The notes beneath the pieces were generated by a model. That model saw only the letters and a program-made list of their open reading frames with translations, was not told the origin of the DNA and searched no databases. A stretch of 64,000 bases of DNA from a virus: IMG/VR virus record IMGVR_UViG_3300018421_000017, positions 1 to 64,000 of that record; one strand, given 5' to 3'. A program made the position numbers and the translations under genes. Positions 34,937-42,704 of the stretch are shown piece after piece. Position 1 is the first letter of the stretch. The number at the start of each line of letters is the position of its first letter.

Positions 34937-35929
34937 ATGAGTTTGCGTAAAGCGTTAGTTACAGGGTGTTGTGGTTTTATTGGATCTCATCTTACTAGGA
35001 TGTTAGTAGGACAAGGTTGGTACGTAGAGGGTGTTGATGATTTGTCGAACGGCGATCTTACATCTATCGATGACCTAAAATTCAGAGCAGTACATGATTC
35101 TTTGTTACCGTTCTATAATGCTGAACCCTCGGCTGGTAGTCTTCTTGTGATGACGTGCGATTTCGCTTCGCCAGCTGTCTTAGAGAGGGTTACAACTGGA
35201 AGTTATGATGTTATTTTCCATCTTGCTGCAAACCCCCGTGTTGAGTTCTCCGTACAAAATCCAGCTTTGACAACTAATGATAACGTTCAAAAGACTGTAG
35301 AGCTGATGTCAGCCGCAAGAAATAATATCGATCGTTTTGTCTTCGCTGCTTCTTCTGCCGCATATGGAAACGGTGTAGAGTTGCCTACTACAGAACAAGA
35401 GCAGTGTAATCCCACTTCACCATATGGTCTACAGAAGCTTGTTGTAGAGCAATTCGGTAAGCTGTATAGTGAGTTATACGGCATGGATTTTGCCGCCTTG
35501 AGGTTCTTCAATGTGTACGGTCCAGGTCAGGACGGGACTAGCCCTTACTCAACAGCAATATCTGCTTGGTGCACACGCCTAAAGAAAGGTGAGCCTCTAC
35601 GAAGTGATGGTGACGGCCAGCAGTCAAGAGATCTAGTCTATGTCGAAGATGTAGCTAGCGCTCTAACGCAGGTAGCGAATCATCCAGAGAGACTTGGGTT
35701 TGAGGTCTTTAATGTTGGGACCGGTATTGCCTTGACGAACAAAGAAGTTCTAGATCATCTGACAAAGCTGTTTCCTGATGCTGAAGTAAATCATGCTCCT
35801 GAAAGACCTGGCGACGTTAAGCACACTCTAGCTGCCGCTGATCACATCAAGGAGAAAATTGGGTGGGAACCTAAGGTTGAATTTTGGGATGGTCTGACAG
35901 CCACACTAGAGTGGTGGAAGCTAGCATGA
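34937..35929 (+). CDS. NAD-dependent sugar-nucleotide epimerase (GalE-like)
   Basis: A 330-residue extended SDR. The NAD site is 'ALVTGCCGFIGSHLTRML' and 'VDDLSNGDLTSI' follows. The catalytic Ser is in 'FAASSAAYGNG' and the Tyr-x3-Lys in 'SPYGLQKLVVEQF'. 'ALRFFNVYGPGQ' and 'RDLVYVEDVASAL' are typical of UDP-hexose 4-epimerases. It likely interconverts UDP-glucose and UDP-galactose, giving the substrate for the upstream mutase. The exact sugar cannot be read from sequence. It overlaps the cupin gene by ATGA. Confidence 0.88.
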   Translation: MSLRKALVTGCCGFIGSHLTRMLVGQGWYVEGVDDLSNGDLTSIDDLKFRAVHDSLLPFYNAEPSAGSLLVMTCDFASPAVLERVTTGSYDVIFHLAANPRVEFSVQNPALTTNDNVQKTVELMSAARNNIDRFVFAASSAAYGNGVELPTTEQEQCNPTSPYGLQKLVVEQFGKLYSELYGMDFAALRFFNVYGPGQDGTSPYSTAISAWCTRLKKGEPLRSDGDGQQSRDLVYVEDVASALTQVANHPERLGFEVFNVGTGIALTNKEVLDHLTKLFPDAEVNHAPERPGDVKHTLAAADHIKEKIGWEPKVEFWDGLTATLEWWKLA

Positions 35930-36357
35930 ATCGCTCTGCCTGGCGTGGCAAGTCCTCGAAAATAAAGAAGCCATGGGGCTTCGAAATAAAGTGGACCGGC
36001 CTTTTTAATGGAAAAGAGATTCATATCTCTGATGGGAAAAGAACGAGTCTGAAGTTTAACTCTCACAAAAGCGAGATTCTTTACGTGTCAGTAGGAAGAG
36101 TTAGTATTGAATGTGCAGATGAGAATCACTTTTTAGATCCCGTAGGATCCCCGTCAAGGCTCGTTGAATTAAAGGCTGGTGAATTCATTAATGTCCAAGC
36201 AGGCTGTCCTTATAGGGTGACAGCATTAATGAATAGCATAGTGTTTGAAATATCTGATAATACTTCAGATGTTGGAAGGATTATTCTAGAAGATGATTAT
36301 GGGAGAGAAGTGGATCAAACTGGCATGTGGATATTTAATCCTCCAAAGTCAGAGTAA
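35926..36357 (+). CDS. Cupin-fold protein, sugar-pathway type
   Basis: A 143-residue single cupin. 'KKPWGFEIKWTGLFNGKEI' is the KPWG(F/Y)E opening of mannose-6-phosphate isomerase/GDP-mannose-type cupins. 'RTSLKFNSHKSEILYVSVG' is cupin motif 1 with a His and Glu. 'LKAGEFINVQAGCPYRVTA' is motif 2. It is coupled to the epimerase by ATGA. A role in sugar-nucleotide handling or isomerisation fits, but the substrate is unknown. Confidence 0.75.
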   Translation: MNRSAWRGKSSKIKKPWGFEIKWTGLFNGKEIHISDGKRTSLKFNSHKSEILYVSVGRVSIECADENHFLDPVGSPSRLVELKAGEFINVQAGCPYRVTALMNSIVFEISDNTSDVGRIILEDDYGREVDQTGMWIFNPPKSE

Positions 36358-36389
36358 AAGTTAGTGAAGATGCCTATAATGGAGTATAC

Positions 36390-37268
36390 ATGAGCACACT
36401 AGATCCTAATTCAGTAAACGTAGTAATCTATCACGCCGATTGTACCGATGGATTCGGCGCCGCCTACTCTGCATGGAAGTGCTTGGGCAATAGAGCAGAA
36501 TACTACCCATGCAAGCACGGGACAGAGCCACCCAACGTGAAAGGAAAGAATGTTGTCATTCTTGACTTTTCATTTAACAATGAAACGACAAAGAAGATGA
36601 TCGAAGAGTCTGCCGCACTCTTGATTATCGACCACCACAAGTCTGCGATGGTTGAGCTTCATGACATTCCTAACACGCATTTCGATATGACAAAGTCAGG
36701 TGCGATGCTTTCATGGGAATTCTTTCACCCTGGGAAAGAGCCACCGAAGTTTATCAAATACATCATGGATAGAGACTTGTGGACCTGGGAACTTGACTAC
36801 TCAAAAGAGTTCTCTGCCGCGTTCGATATGGTTCCTTTTGAGTTCGAAGAATTTGAAAAGTTTGAAGATGATTCCGTCTTTGACGATGCAGTGAAGAGAG
36901 GCTCATACATTCTTGCTTATAGTAAGACTGTTATAAAGAAAGTCTGCGAAAAAGCACAACAAAGAAAACTGGATGACAAAGATGTCTTAGTTGTCAATGC
37001 ATCTCACTGGATGTCAGAGATTGGTGCTCGTCTAGCTCCTGATTGCGATTTTGCTTTAATCTGGTACTGGGATCACGAGGAGGGCCACACAAAGGTTAGT
37101 CTCCGTTCATTCCATGATACTGTTGATGTAGCTGAGGTCGCAAAAAGGTTTGGCGGCGGCGGCCATAGAAAGGCTTCCGGGTTCCAGCTCCCAAAGGGAT
37201 CCCACATAGAGGATATATTTGATAAACCAAAAAAGACCTTGAGGTCCAGAAAGAAGCAGGAAGAGTAA
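36390..37268 (+). CDS. DHH/DHHA1 phosphoesterase
   Basis: A 292-residue DHH-family enzyme. 'HADCTDGFGAAYSAW' (metal-site D-x-D-G), 'NVVILDFSF', 'LLIIDHHKSA' (the DHH motif) and the DHHA1 'FGGGGHRKASGFQL' are all present. Relatives include nanoRNase, cyclic-dinucleotide phosphodiesterases and RecJ. Its small size argues against RecJ. A TATAAT sits 10 nt before the ATG, with GGAG between them. It may clear short oligonucleotides or a signalling dinucleotide during infection. Confidence 0.85.
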   Translation: MSTLDPNSVNVVIYHADCTDGFGAAYSAWKCLGNRAEYYPCKHGTEPPNVKGKNVVILDFSFNNETTKKMIEESAALLIIDHHKSAMVELHDIPNTHFDMTKSGAMLSWEFFHPGKEPPKFIKYIMDRDLWTWELDYSKEFSAAFDMVPFEFEEFEKFEDDSVFDDAVKRGSYILAYSKTVIKKVCEKAQQRKLDDKDVLVVNASHWMSEIGARLAPDCDFALIWYWDHEEGHTKVSLRSFHDTVDVAEVAKRFGGGGHRKASGFQLPKGSHIEDIFDKPKKTLRSRKKQEE

Positions 37269-37271
37269 TTG

Positions 37272-37826
37272 ATGAGTAAGGTTTATTCTACGATCTTAGC
37301 CGATCCACCCTGGATGCAACGTGGAGGTGGTAAATCAAAACGAGGTGCTGACAGGCACTACCCTTTGATGAAAGAGGCAGATATCAAGAAAGTCATGTCT
37401 GACATGCTGGATGGCAAAGTGGCCGACAATGCTCACATGTATATGTGGGTCGCCAATAACCACCTTCCTGAAGCGCTGAGAATAATAGAGCATCTGGGTT
37501 TCAAATATATCACCAATCTTGTATGGGCTAAGACTCATTTCGGTTTAGGAAGGTACTTCCGCGGCCAGCATGAGCTGTGCATATTCGCTACTAAGGGCCG
37601 CGGCTTTTCTGCTAGGACACAAGCTAATAACGTTCCCTCCCTTATTGGGGGTAAACTAGTTTCTCCTACCCGCCACAGTGCGAAGCCCGCCGAGATGTAC
37701 GAATTGATAGAAGGTAGAAGTGAGGGCCCCTTTCTGGAGCTGTTTGCGAGGACGAGACGCCCCGGCTGGGATGCGTTGGGTAATGAAGTACCTGAGGAAA
37801 AAGATGCAAAGACCGAACTGGGATGA
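37272..37826 (+). CDS. MT-A70-like adenine N6-methyltransferase
   Basis: A 184-residue MT-A70 family protein. Catalytic motif IV is DPPW in 'YSTILADPPWMQRGGG'. 'LGFKYITNLVWAK', 'GRYFRGQHELCIFATKGRG' and 'HSAKPAEMYELIEG' follow the MT-A70 order, and 'FLELFARTRRPGWDALGNE' is the classic C-terminal motif. It should methylate adenine N6 in DNA (or RNA). ATG 37272 follows the DHH stop by 3 nt. It may protect phage DNA from restriction and belongs to the modification region by position. Confidence 0.9.
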   Translation: MSKVYSTILADPPWMQRGGGKSKRGADRHYPLMKEADIKKVMSDMLDGKVADNAHMYMWVANNHLPEALRIIEHLGFKYITNLVWAKTHFGLGRYFRGQHELCIFATKGRGFSARTQANNVPSLIGGKLVSPTRHSAKPAEMYELIEGRSEGPFLELFARTRRPGWDALGNEVPEEKDAKTELG

Positions 37827-38223
37827 CATATGGATGAAGTTTGCCTATTTGATTGCTGACCGGTCATATGACCCGCGTCACAAGGTGGGTTCTGTAGTTG
37901 TTACTGACTCAAACACACAAGTGCTAGCAATAGGCTACAATGGAAATTATTCAGGCGGTCCAAATGAAGTCGAGTCAAACACACCTGGCGAGTCTGGCAT
38001 GATCCACGCGGAGATCAATGCAATGATAAAGCTAGACTTCAATAATCCGAATAGAAAGATAATGTATTTGACGCTAAGTCCTTGTCGAGCCTGCGCGAAA
38101 GCTATTGTCAATGGTGGCATTTCTGAGGTGGTGTACAGCGAAGAATATCGCGATACTTCTGGCTTAGAACTACTAAGTCACGCAGGAGTCAAAGTCAGAA
38201 GGCACGATATTAAGCAACTCTAG
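37804..38223 (+). CDS. dCMP deaminase
   Basis: A 139-residue cytidine/deoxycytidylate deaminase-fold protein. The zinc motifs are 'HAEINAMI' and 'PCRACAKAI', with a dCMP deaminase-type N-terminus ('WDDIWMKFAYLIADRSYD') and 'VVVTDSNTQVLAIGYNG'. It converts dCMP to dUMP, feeding ThyX. ATG 37804 with GAGG upstream is preferred. It overlaps the methyltransferase gene by 23 nt. In T4 the equivalent enzyme balances the HM-dCMP and dTMP pathways. Confidence 0.9.
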   Translation: MQRPNWDDIWMKFAYLIADRSYDPRHKVGSVVVTDSNTQVLAIGYNGNYSGGPNEVESNTPGESGMIHAEINAMIKLDFNNPNRKIMYLTLSPCRACAKAIVNGGISEVVYSEEYRDTSGLELLSHAGVKVRRHDIKQL

Positions 38224-38233
38224 ATGACTTTGT

Positions 38234-38240
38234 ATATTTA
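38234..38240 (+). promoter_or_regulatory. ATATTTA motif, possible late promoter element
   Basis: GTATATTTAATG context, 37 nt before the ATG at 38278, at the boundary between the modification genes and the head-like block. Confidence 0.3.
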
Positions 38241-38277
38241 ATGATGTTACGTTTAGCTATGATGGAGATGTGATAGC

Positions 38278-39696
38278 ATGAAAAAGAATCTTACAGAGTC
38301 CCTTGCATACGAGTGCGTGCGATTAGTTTTTAAGTCTAGGTTAGAGGACTTGACTGAAGCTGCCCTCAACGAAGGGGTATCCGACGGCATTATGCTGTTG
38401 GAGAAGTTTGACGAAAACGACGCCGCCAATCTTGAAAAAAATGTGAAGGCGATAGCAGATATGATAGGTAGCCTCGAAAGCAAGCTTTCAAACGCTGGTG
38501 AGGGCTGGAAGCCTGTGGTCGACTCCCTAAAAAATCAAGTCAGCGGTTTGGATACGAAAGCTATTGCTCAACTTGCTATAAGCGGTGACACAAAGAAGCT
38601 AGCAAAAGCCTCCGCTGAATATACGAAGAAAGTCCAGACCATCGCGTCTGAGGTAGCAGCTATCCTTGACGCCACCGAGCAGATGAGAAAGAACCTCAAG
38701 AATTTTGAGGGTGATGTCGGCGATAACAAGTCTGAAACGATCGCCTCTCTTTCTGACAAAGTAGAGAAGTTCCCCGATGTCAGCAAGCTTGAGAAGGGCA
38801 TAGATTCTGTTTATAAGGTCCCTAAGTGGTTCCAGTCGGCATGGGCAGAGGGATCCAAGTCAGCTGAGAAAGAAACTAAGGGTGGGTTTTTTAAGAAAGC
38901 TATGTCCTTCATTGGAGGCCTCTTCAAAGGCGCCAAGACCGGTCGTGTTGTTGATGCCAAGGTTCTGGCGGACGCGATCAAAGCGACCCCCTATGAGGCT
39001 CTGATGGCTCTAGATCTTCAAGGAGAAGTTCAAGCACTAACAGGGGCTTCCCAGGGAACAGCGGGAGAAACTGCCGAATTGGCTTCCGCAGGAGTCGCTG
39101 CATCTGGCGATGGCGAAGGAGGCGAGTCATCTGGCGGCGCAGACGCGGAAGCAGTAGAGAAGGAGTTGGGAGCTCCTCCCGCTTCAGAAGAGGAGTCGGC
39201 AGAAGAGCAAGCCGCCGCCGAAGAGGAGCTAAAAGCAGCAGCTCAAGATGCAGCCAGCGAACCAGTGCCGCCAGCCGTTGCTGCCGCAAAGGCGTTAGAC
39301 GACTGGCAGGCGGGTCTTTCAAAGTCTTCGCAGCAGGCTCTCGCTACAAAGGACCGCATTGGCTCACTGAAAACAGCTATTAATACATCTTTAGAAGGCG
39401 GAGCTGATGCGTTAGCAAAAGAAGTCCAGTCTGCAGTTGCCAGTTGGAGATCAGAACATGAAGAGACATTGATGAAATCTCGCCGATTTGCTAAGAAGAA
39501 TTTTGATTCTCTCGAAAGTTTGATTCCGCAGTTAGTATCAATGATGTTAAAAAAGACTTCAGAATCTCAACTAAAGTTGACTAAAGGGATGGTCCACAAG
39601 ACAGTCCACAATGCGCTTAGCCGAAAGTTTAATGCTTCCGGAACTCTACTTGAGTCTTCTAGATGGCAAAAGCTCGCCGGAATGGGGGAAAAGTAG
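38278..39696 (+). CDS. Probable internal head/scaffold-like protein
   Basis: A 472-residue, mostly helical and charged protein without a recognisable enzyme domain. The N-terminus is helical with several (L/I)-x-E sites ('DLTEAALNEG', 'MLLEKFDE'). Residues 265-340 are low-complexity Ala/Glu/Gly/Ser. A short hydrophobic stretch 'GGFFKKAMSFIGGLFKGAKT' lies near residue 210. The C-terminus has 'LLESSRWQKLAGMGEK', related to 'LLERWTRLAG' inside the protein at 42705. Composition and neighbours suggest a head core or internal protein processed by the prohead protease; this is inference. Confidence 0.65.
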   Translation: MKKNLTESLAYECVRLVFKSRLEDLTEAALNEGVSDGIMLLEKFDENDAANLEKNVKAIADMIGSLESKLSNAGEGWKPVVDSLKNQVSGLDTKAIAQLAISGDTKKLAKASAEYTKKVQTIASEVAAILDATEQMRKNLKNFEGDVGDNKSETIASLSDKVEKFPDVSKLEKGIDSVYKVPKWFQSAWAEGSKSAEKETKGGFFKKAMSFIGGLFKGAKTGRVVDAKVLADAIKATPYEALMALDLQGEVQALTGASQGTAGETAELASAGVAASGDGEGGESSGGADAEAVEKELGAPPASEEESAEEQAAAEEELKAAAQDAASEPVPPAVAAAKALDDWQAGLSKSSQQALATKDRIGSLKTAINTSLEGGADALAKEVQSAVASWRSEHEETLMKSRRFAKKNFDSLESLIPQLVSMMLKKTSESQLKLTKGMVHKTVHNALSRKFNASGTLLESSRWQKLAGMGEK

Positions 39697-40107
39697 ATGT
39701 CAGTTGATACGAAATTTCTTCTTGAAGCATTTCGATATGAGTATAATACTCGCTTAAATGAGATCATCGGTGAGGTTGACGCGTTTGATGAAGATGGAAA
39801 CATGCTGTTATCACCTGACCTGAAGGTTCGCCACAAAGACTCGGGATTAGAATATACGATCGATAGAGTCGAGGGCGAGGAGGGTGATATCCAGATATTC
39901 TTAAGAGCTCCTGAAGAGCCACGCTTTGAGCCTCAACCAGAGGAAGCAGAGCTTTTAGGTGAACCAAGAATGGAAGACATTCTGGGAGAGCAAGACCCCG
40001 CTCCTGAGACAGTTTCACTTTTACAGGATGAACCTGTTGATTCCCAAGAAGAGACAATTTTTGTGATCGATCAAGAAGAGTTCGAGAAAGACTACGAGGT
40101 AGACTGA
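39697..40107 (+). CDS. Head-region protein of unknown function
   Basis: A 136-residue protein abutting the preceding gene. The N-terminus 'MSVDTKFLLEAFRYEYNTR' has an LLE|A site. A central beta-rich block reads 'LKVRHKDSGLEYTIDRVEGE' and 'DIQIFLRAPEEPRF'. The rest is acidic and Pro/Glu-rich, ending 'EEFEKDYEVD'. The central block resembles a small domain seen in marine T4-like phages, from memory. Probably a processed head-associated protein. Confidence 0.6.
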   Translation: MSVDTKFLLEAFRYEYNTRLNEIIGEVDAFDEDGNMLLSPDLKVRHKDSGLEYTIDRVEGEEGDIQIFLRAPEEPRFEPQPEEAELLGEPRMEDILGEQDPAPETVSLLQDEPVDSQEETIFVIDQEEFEKDYEVD

Positions 40108-40108
40108 G

Positions 40109-40822
40109 ATGCCAGCAATTACAGACAAAGAGATTTTGCAAGTTATTCAAGAGACGTTAGGAAAACCCAAGGTCTCGAAAAAAATTCTTAATGAAGCCTA
40201 TGTGCTACAACCCAAGAAGTACGACATTCAAACTGACGTTTTGAGTGAAAAATCTATTGCTGCCAATATCCAAGATTTCGAAGATACAGTAAAGATCGTG
40301 AACGAAGTGTCTGCAAAGCTTGATACTGTAGACAGAACAGACTTGAACGCCAAAGACAGCGGCTTTCGAGAACTAAAGGTCGCAGAAGCCTATAACTTAA
40401 ATAACGCGTTTTTGACCTCATTACACTTTGATAACATAGCTGATCCAACCTCTAAAGTCTCTATGGATTCTTTGGCGTACATAAGACTCTCACGTGATTT
40501 TGGCAGTTTTGAAGACTGGCAAAAGGATTTCATAGCATGCGCGTTATCTGCTAGGGATGGGTATGTTGTAACAGTGTATAATGGTTCTTTAAACAGATAC
40601 ATGAACATTATGATTGATGATTGTCAGGTTGGGATGATGGCAAACTGCTTTCCCGTGATCTGCCTGTCTGTTAGAGAAAGAAACTACTTTAGGGATTATC
40701 TAAATGATCGCCGTTCTTACGTCTTTGCTATGATGAAAGAACTTCGATGGTCATTGATCGAGAAAAGAATTAAAAGAGCCGACAAAGTGGCAAAACTTTT
40801 GTCAACACCATTAGGGGACTAG
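40109..40822 (+). CDS. Degenerate Fe/Mn superoxide dismutase-like protein
   Basis: A 237-residue protein. Residues 85-230 follow the Fe/Mn-SOD C-terminal domain: 'YNLNNAFLTSLHFDNI' at the N-H-x-F-x-W region, 'RDFGSFEDWQKDFIACALS' for the conserved FGSF helix, 'VICLSVRERNYFRDYLNDRR' where SODs have D-V-W-E-H-A-Y-Y, and 'RWSLIEKR' at the end. The Asp and His ligands are replaced (S-V-R-E-R), so metal catalysis is not expected. The first ~80 residues are unrelated and contain an 'ILNE|A' site. It is probably a structural or scaffold reuse of the fold in the head. Confidence 0.65.
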   Translation: MPAITDKEILQVIQETLGKPKVSKKILNEAYVLQPKKYDIQTDVLSEKSIAANIQDFEDTVKIVNEVSAKLDTVDRTDLNAKDSGFRELKVAEAYNLNNAFLTSLHFDNIADPTSKVSMDSLAYIRLSRDFGSFEDWQKDFIACALSARDGYVVTVYNGSLNRYMNIMIDDCQVGMMANCFPVICLSVRERNYFRDYLNDRRSYVFAMMKELRWSLIEKRIKRADKVAKLLSTPLGD

Positions 40823-40824
40823 TC

Positions 40825-41451
40825 ATGAAAAGAAGCGACCTGAAAGAGTATTTCCGCCGTCAATATTCAATCCTCGTAGAGCAGGAAGAAGAAGAAGATC
40901 TGTTTGCTACGGACGATGAAGGTGATGAGGGCGGTGATGACGAAGCCGGTGATGAGGATACAGGTGGTGAAGGTGCCGGTGAAGAGGAAGCTGAAGCCGA
41001 AGCCGAAGAGGAAGAAGAAGTTGAAGTTGATGAAGAAGACAAGCAGAGATTTCAGCGCTCAATAGACGATCACCTCCAAGCTCTTTTAATAGACATTGAA
41101 GCAGACGCCATAAAGTCGGCTGCAGTACAGGAAGAGAGCTACAGCCTGAAAAGATTATTTTTGTTTGAGTCTTCTGACGTTTCTTTAGACGTTGATAAGT
41201 TTGCTAGTGAGGTTGCTCGTCTCATCCTCAACTTCGATGCGTTTGTTGACGTTGAAGAGTTAATGTTAACTAAAGTCAGAAATTTTCTTCTTGACAAGCA
41301 CGGACAAGAAGTGGCTGATGAAGTAGAGAATCTTTTATCTGGTCGTCACGACATTAGAAGAAAAGAAGACGTTCGTCATGATGAAGAAGAAGTTGACGAG
41401 CAAGTTCCTATTGCTGTTGGCGCAACTACAGCGGCAGGAGGAGGCGCGTGA
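40825..41451 (+). CDS. Highly acidic head-core-like protein
   Basis: A 208-residue protein. N-terminus 'MKRSDLKEYFRRQYSILVEQ' with an LVE|Q site, then about 50 residues of almost pure Glu/Asp/Gly/Ala. A helical middle domain follows (75-175), then a charged tail ending 'VPIAVGATTAAGGGA'. That tail resembles the C-terminus of the small protein at 8507. The acidic repeat is part of the frame, not a non-coding repeat. Composition fits T4-type prohead core proteins. Confidence 0.68.
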   Translation: MKRSDLKEYFRRQYSILVEQEEEEDLFATDDEGDEGGDDEAGDEDTGGEGAGEEEAEAEAEEEEEVEVDEEDKQRFQRSIDDHLQALLIDIEADAIKSAAVQEESYSLKRLFLFESSDVSLDVDKFASEVARLILNFDAFVDVEELMLTKVRNFLLDKHGQEVADEVENLLSGRHDIRRKEDVRHDEEEVDEQVPIAVGATTAAGGGA

Positions 41452-41726
41452 GCGATACTTTCGTTACAAGAAAGTCTGTGCACATCAACCTTATGAAAGA
41501 GACCCATGCGGAATTTAGGGTCTTGGCGTTTAGAAAGAAGCTGTCGATGCAAGCAATAGTTGAAGGGCTCGTTTCACAACTAGTTAACGGTCATCCAGCT
41601 TTGAATAAGATTGTAGATAATATAGCGGCCGCCAAGAAAGACGAAGATTTTCGAAAAGTTATTGGTACTGATGCCGAAAGTGTATATGATATTCTAGAGG
41701 GTCTTGATTCTCTTAAGGGTGATTGA
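41448..41726 (+). CDS. Ribbon-helix-helix-like small protein
   Basis: A 92-residue protein. GTG 41448 overlaps the upstream TGA by 4 nt. 'TRKSVHINLMKETHAEFRVL' and 'KKLSMQAIVEGLVSQLV' look like a beta-strand plus two helices of a ribbon-helix-helix DNA-binding domain. It may be a small transcription regulator or a DNA-binding virion protein. Confidence 0.6.
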   Translation: MSDTFVTRKSVHINLMKETHAEFRVLAFRKKLSMQAIVEGLVSQLVNGHPALNKIVDNIAAAKKDEDFRKVIGTDAESVYDILEGLDSLKGD

Positions 41727-41728
41727 TA

Positions 41729-41989
41729 ATGTTCGAGTTCTTGTTTGCAAGCAGCCGGATTAAGCGACTTGAAAGAAGACTTGATTACCTCGAAAAGCAG
41801 AATGAAGTGCTTACGATGGCTCTCAGGTCAATACAAGACAACCTAATATCAGCAGCAGCGAATAGTAAGTCTCTTGAGAGAGATGTTAGAGAGATTAGAG
41901 CGTTATTGAACGAGTTCGTTCGTCAAGCAGAAGAAGCTCACAATGCCTACCTACTAAGTACCCTACCAGATGATGGGTATGAACACTGA
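41729..41989 (+). CDS. Short coiled-coil protein
   Basis: An 86-residue protein that is nearly all coiled coil ('RIKRLERRLDYLEKQNEVL', 'SKSLERDVREIRALL'). ATG 41729 is preferred over an in-frame TTG that overlaps the upstream gene. The function is unknown; it may oligomerise with neighbouring small proteins. Confidence 0.6.
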   Translation: MFEFLFASSRIKRLERRLDYLEKQNEVLTMALRSIQDNLISAAANSKSLERDVREIRALLNEFVRQAEEAHNAYLLSTLPDDGYEH

Positions 41990-41997
41990 CGTCGGTG

Positions 41998-42004
41998 ATA
42001 TTTA
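41998..42004 (+). promoter_or_regulatory. ATATTTA motif, possible late promoter element
   Basis: GATATTTATC context, 25 nt before the membrane-protein ATG at 42030. Confidence 0.3.
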
Positions 42005-42029
42005 TCAAATGTAACGCTGGAGGTTACCC

Positions 42030-42311
42030 ATGTCTGATCAAAGACTAGATGATGCCGTGGAGCATGTGGAAGAGATAGCTGATAGAGTTCAAGAGGCCGC
42101 CGAAAAGCTGGCTGGTAGCGATAAGTTAGGTGCGATCGATCAGATTGTGGGCAGAGTAATATCTAGAAAGTTCTTTGTTTTTTTAACGGCTACGGGCTTG
42201 TTAACTTGGTCAAATTTAGACAGCGACACGTGGGGTCTTATAGCCGTTATATATATCGGCGGACAGACAGTAATCGATGCAGCGGTTGCCTGGAAGCATG
42301 GGAATAGATAA
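42030..42311 (+). CDS. Holin-like small membrane protein
   Basis: A 93-residue protein. N-terminal amphipathic helix (1-40, 'DAVEHVEEIADRVQEAAEKL'), then two hydrophobic segments, 'KFFVFLTATGLLTWSNL' and 'WGLIAVIYIGGQTVIDAAVA'. Size and two-helix topology fit a holin or other small phage membrane protein. The next gene encodes another membrane protein with a coiled coil, so the pair could form a lysis set, though the endolysin is 25 kb away. Confidence 0.65.
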   Translation: MSDQRLDDAVEHVEEIADRVQEAAEKLAGSDKLGAIDQIVGRVISRKFFVFLTATGLLTWSNLDSDTWGLIAVIYIGGQTVIDAAVAWKHGNR

Positions 42312-42313
42312 CG

Positions 42314-42688
42314 ATGTTACCTCTTGTGATTTGGCAAAAAATAAAGAATTGGTGTAAAGAGCGGTGGGAGCTTATCGCTGGTTTTCTCGTTGGGATATTT
42401 ACTCTGTTGTTATTTCTAAAGAGAGACGACGCTAAAGACGTCCTTGACAAGAAAGATGATTTGCAACAAGACATATCAAATTCAGAAACTAAAGCACGTG
42501 AACAACTAGAAGAAGAGTGGAACTCTAATATAGATGAATTTCTTACTAGAAACTCAAAGATCGAAGAAGAGCATAAGCAGAAACTCCGCGAAGTCGAAGA
42601 TGACAAAAAAGACAGAGTTAAGGAACTTATGAGTTCTGATAAACCAGAACAAGAGATAGCTGAAGCGTTGGCGAAGCTTTTAAAATAA
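42314..42688 (+). CDS. Membrane-anchored coiled-coil protein
   Basis: A 124-residue protein with one N-terminal transmembrane segment ('LIAGFLVGIFTLLLFL') followed by a long charged coiled coil. Orientation and layout resemble inner-membrane spanins (i-spanin, Rz-like). A partner lipoprotein was not recognised; the secreted protein at 43855 is a possible partner. It starts 2 nt after the holin-like gene. Confidence 0.62.
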   Translation: MLPLVIWQKIKNWCKERWELIAGFLVGIFTLLLFLKRDDAKDVLDKKDDLQQDISNSETKAREQLEEEWNSNIDEFLTRNSKIEEEHKQKLREVEDDKKDRVKELMSSDKPEQEIAEALAKLLK

Positions 42689-42704
42689 ACACAATGGAGA
42701 AAAA

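Noticed and set aside
40900-41045. GA-rich repetitive tract
   Set aside because: It is simply the acidic Glu/Asp/Gly stretch of the 40825 protein; codon variety shows it is coding and not a simple repeat.
41991-42004. Palindromic CACTGACGTCGGTG-like text as a terminator
   Set aside because: No loop and no T-tract follow.
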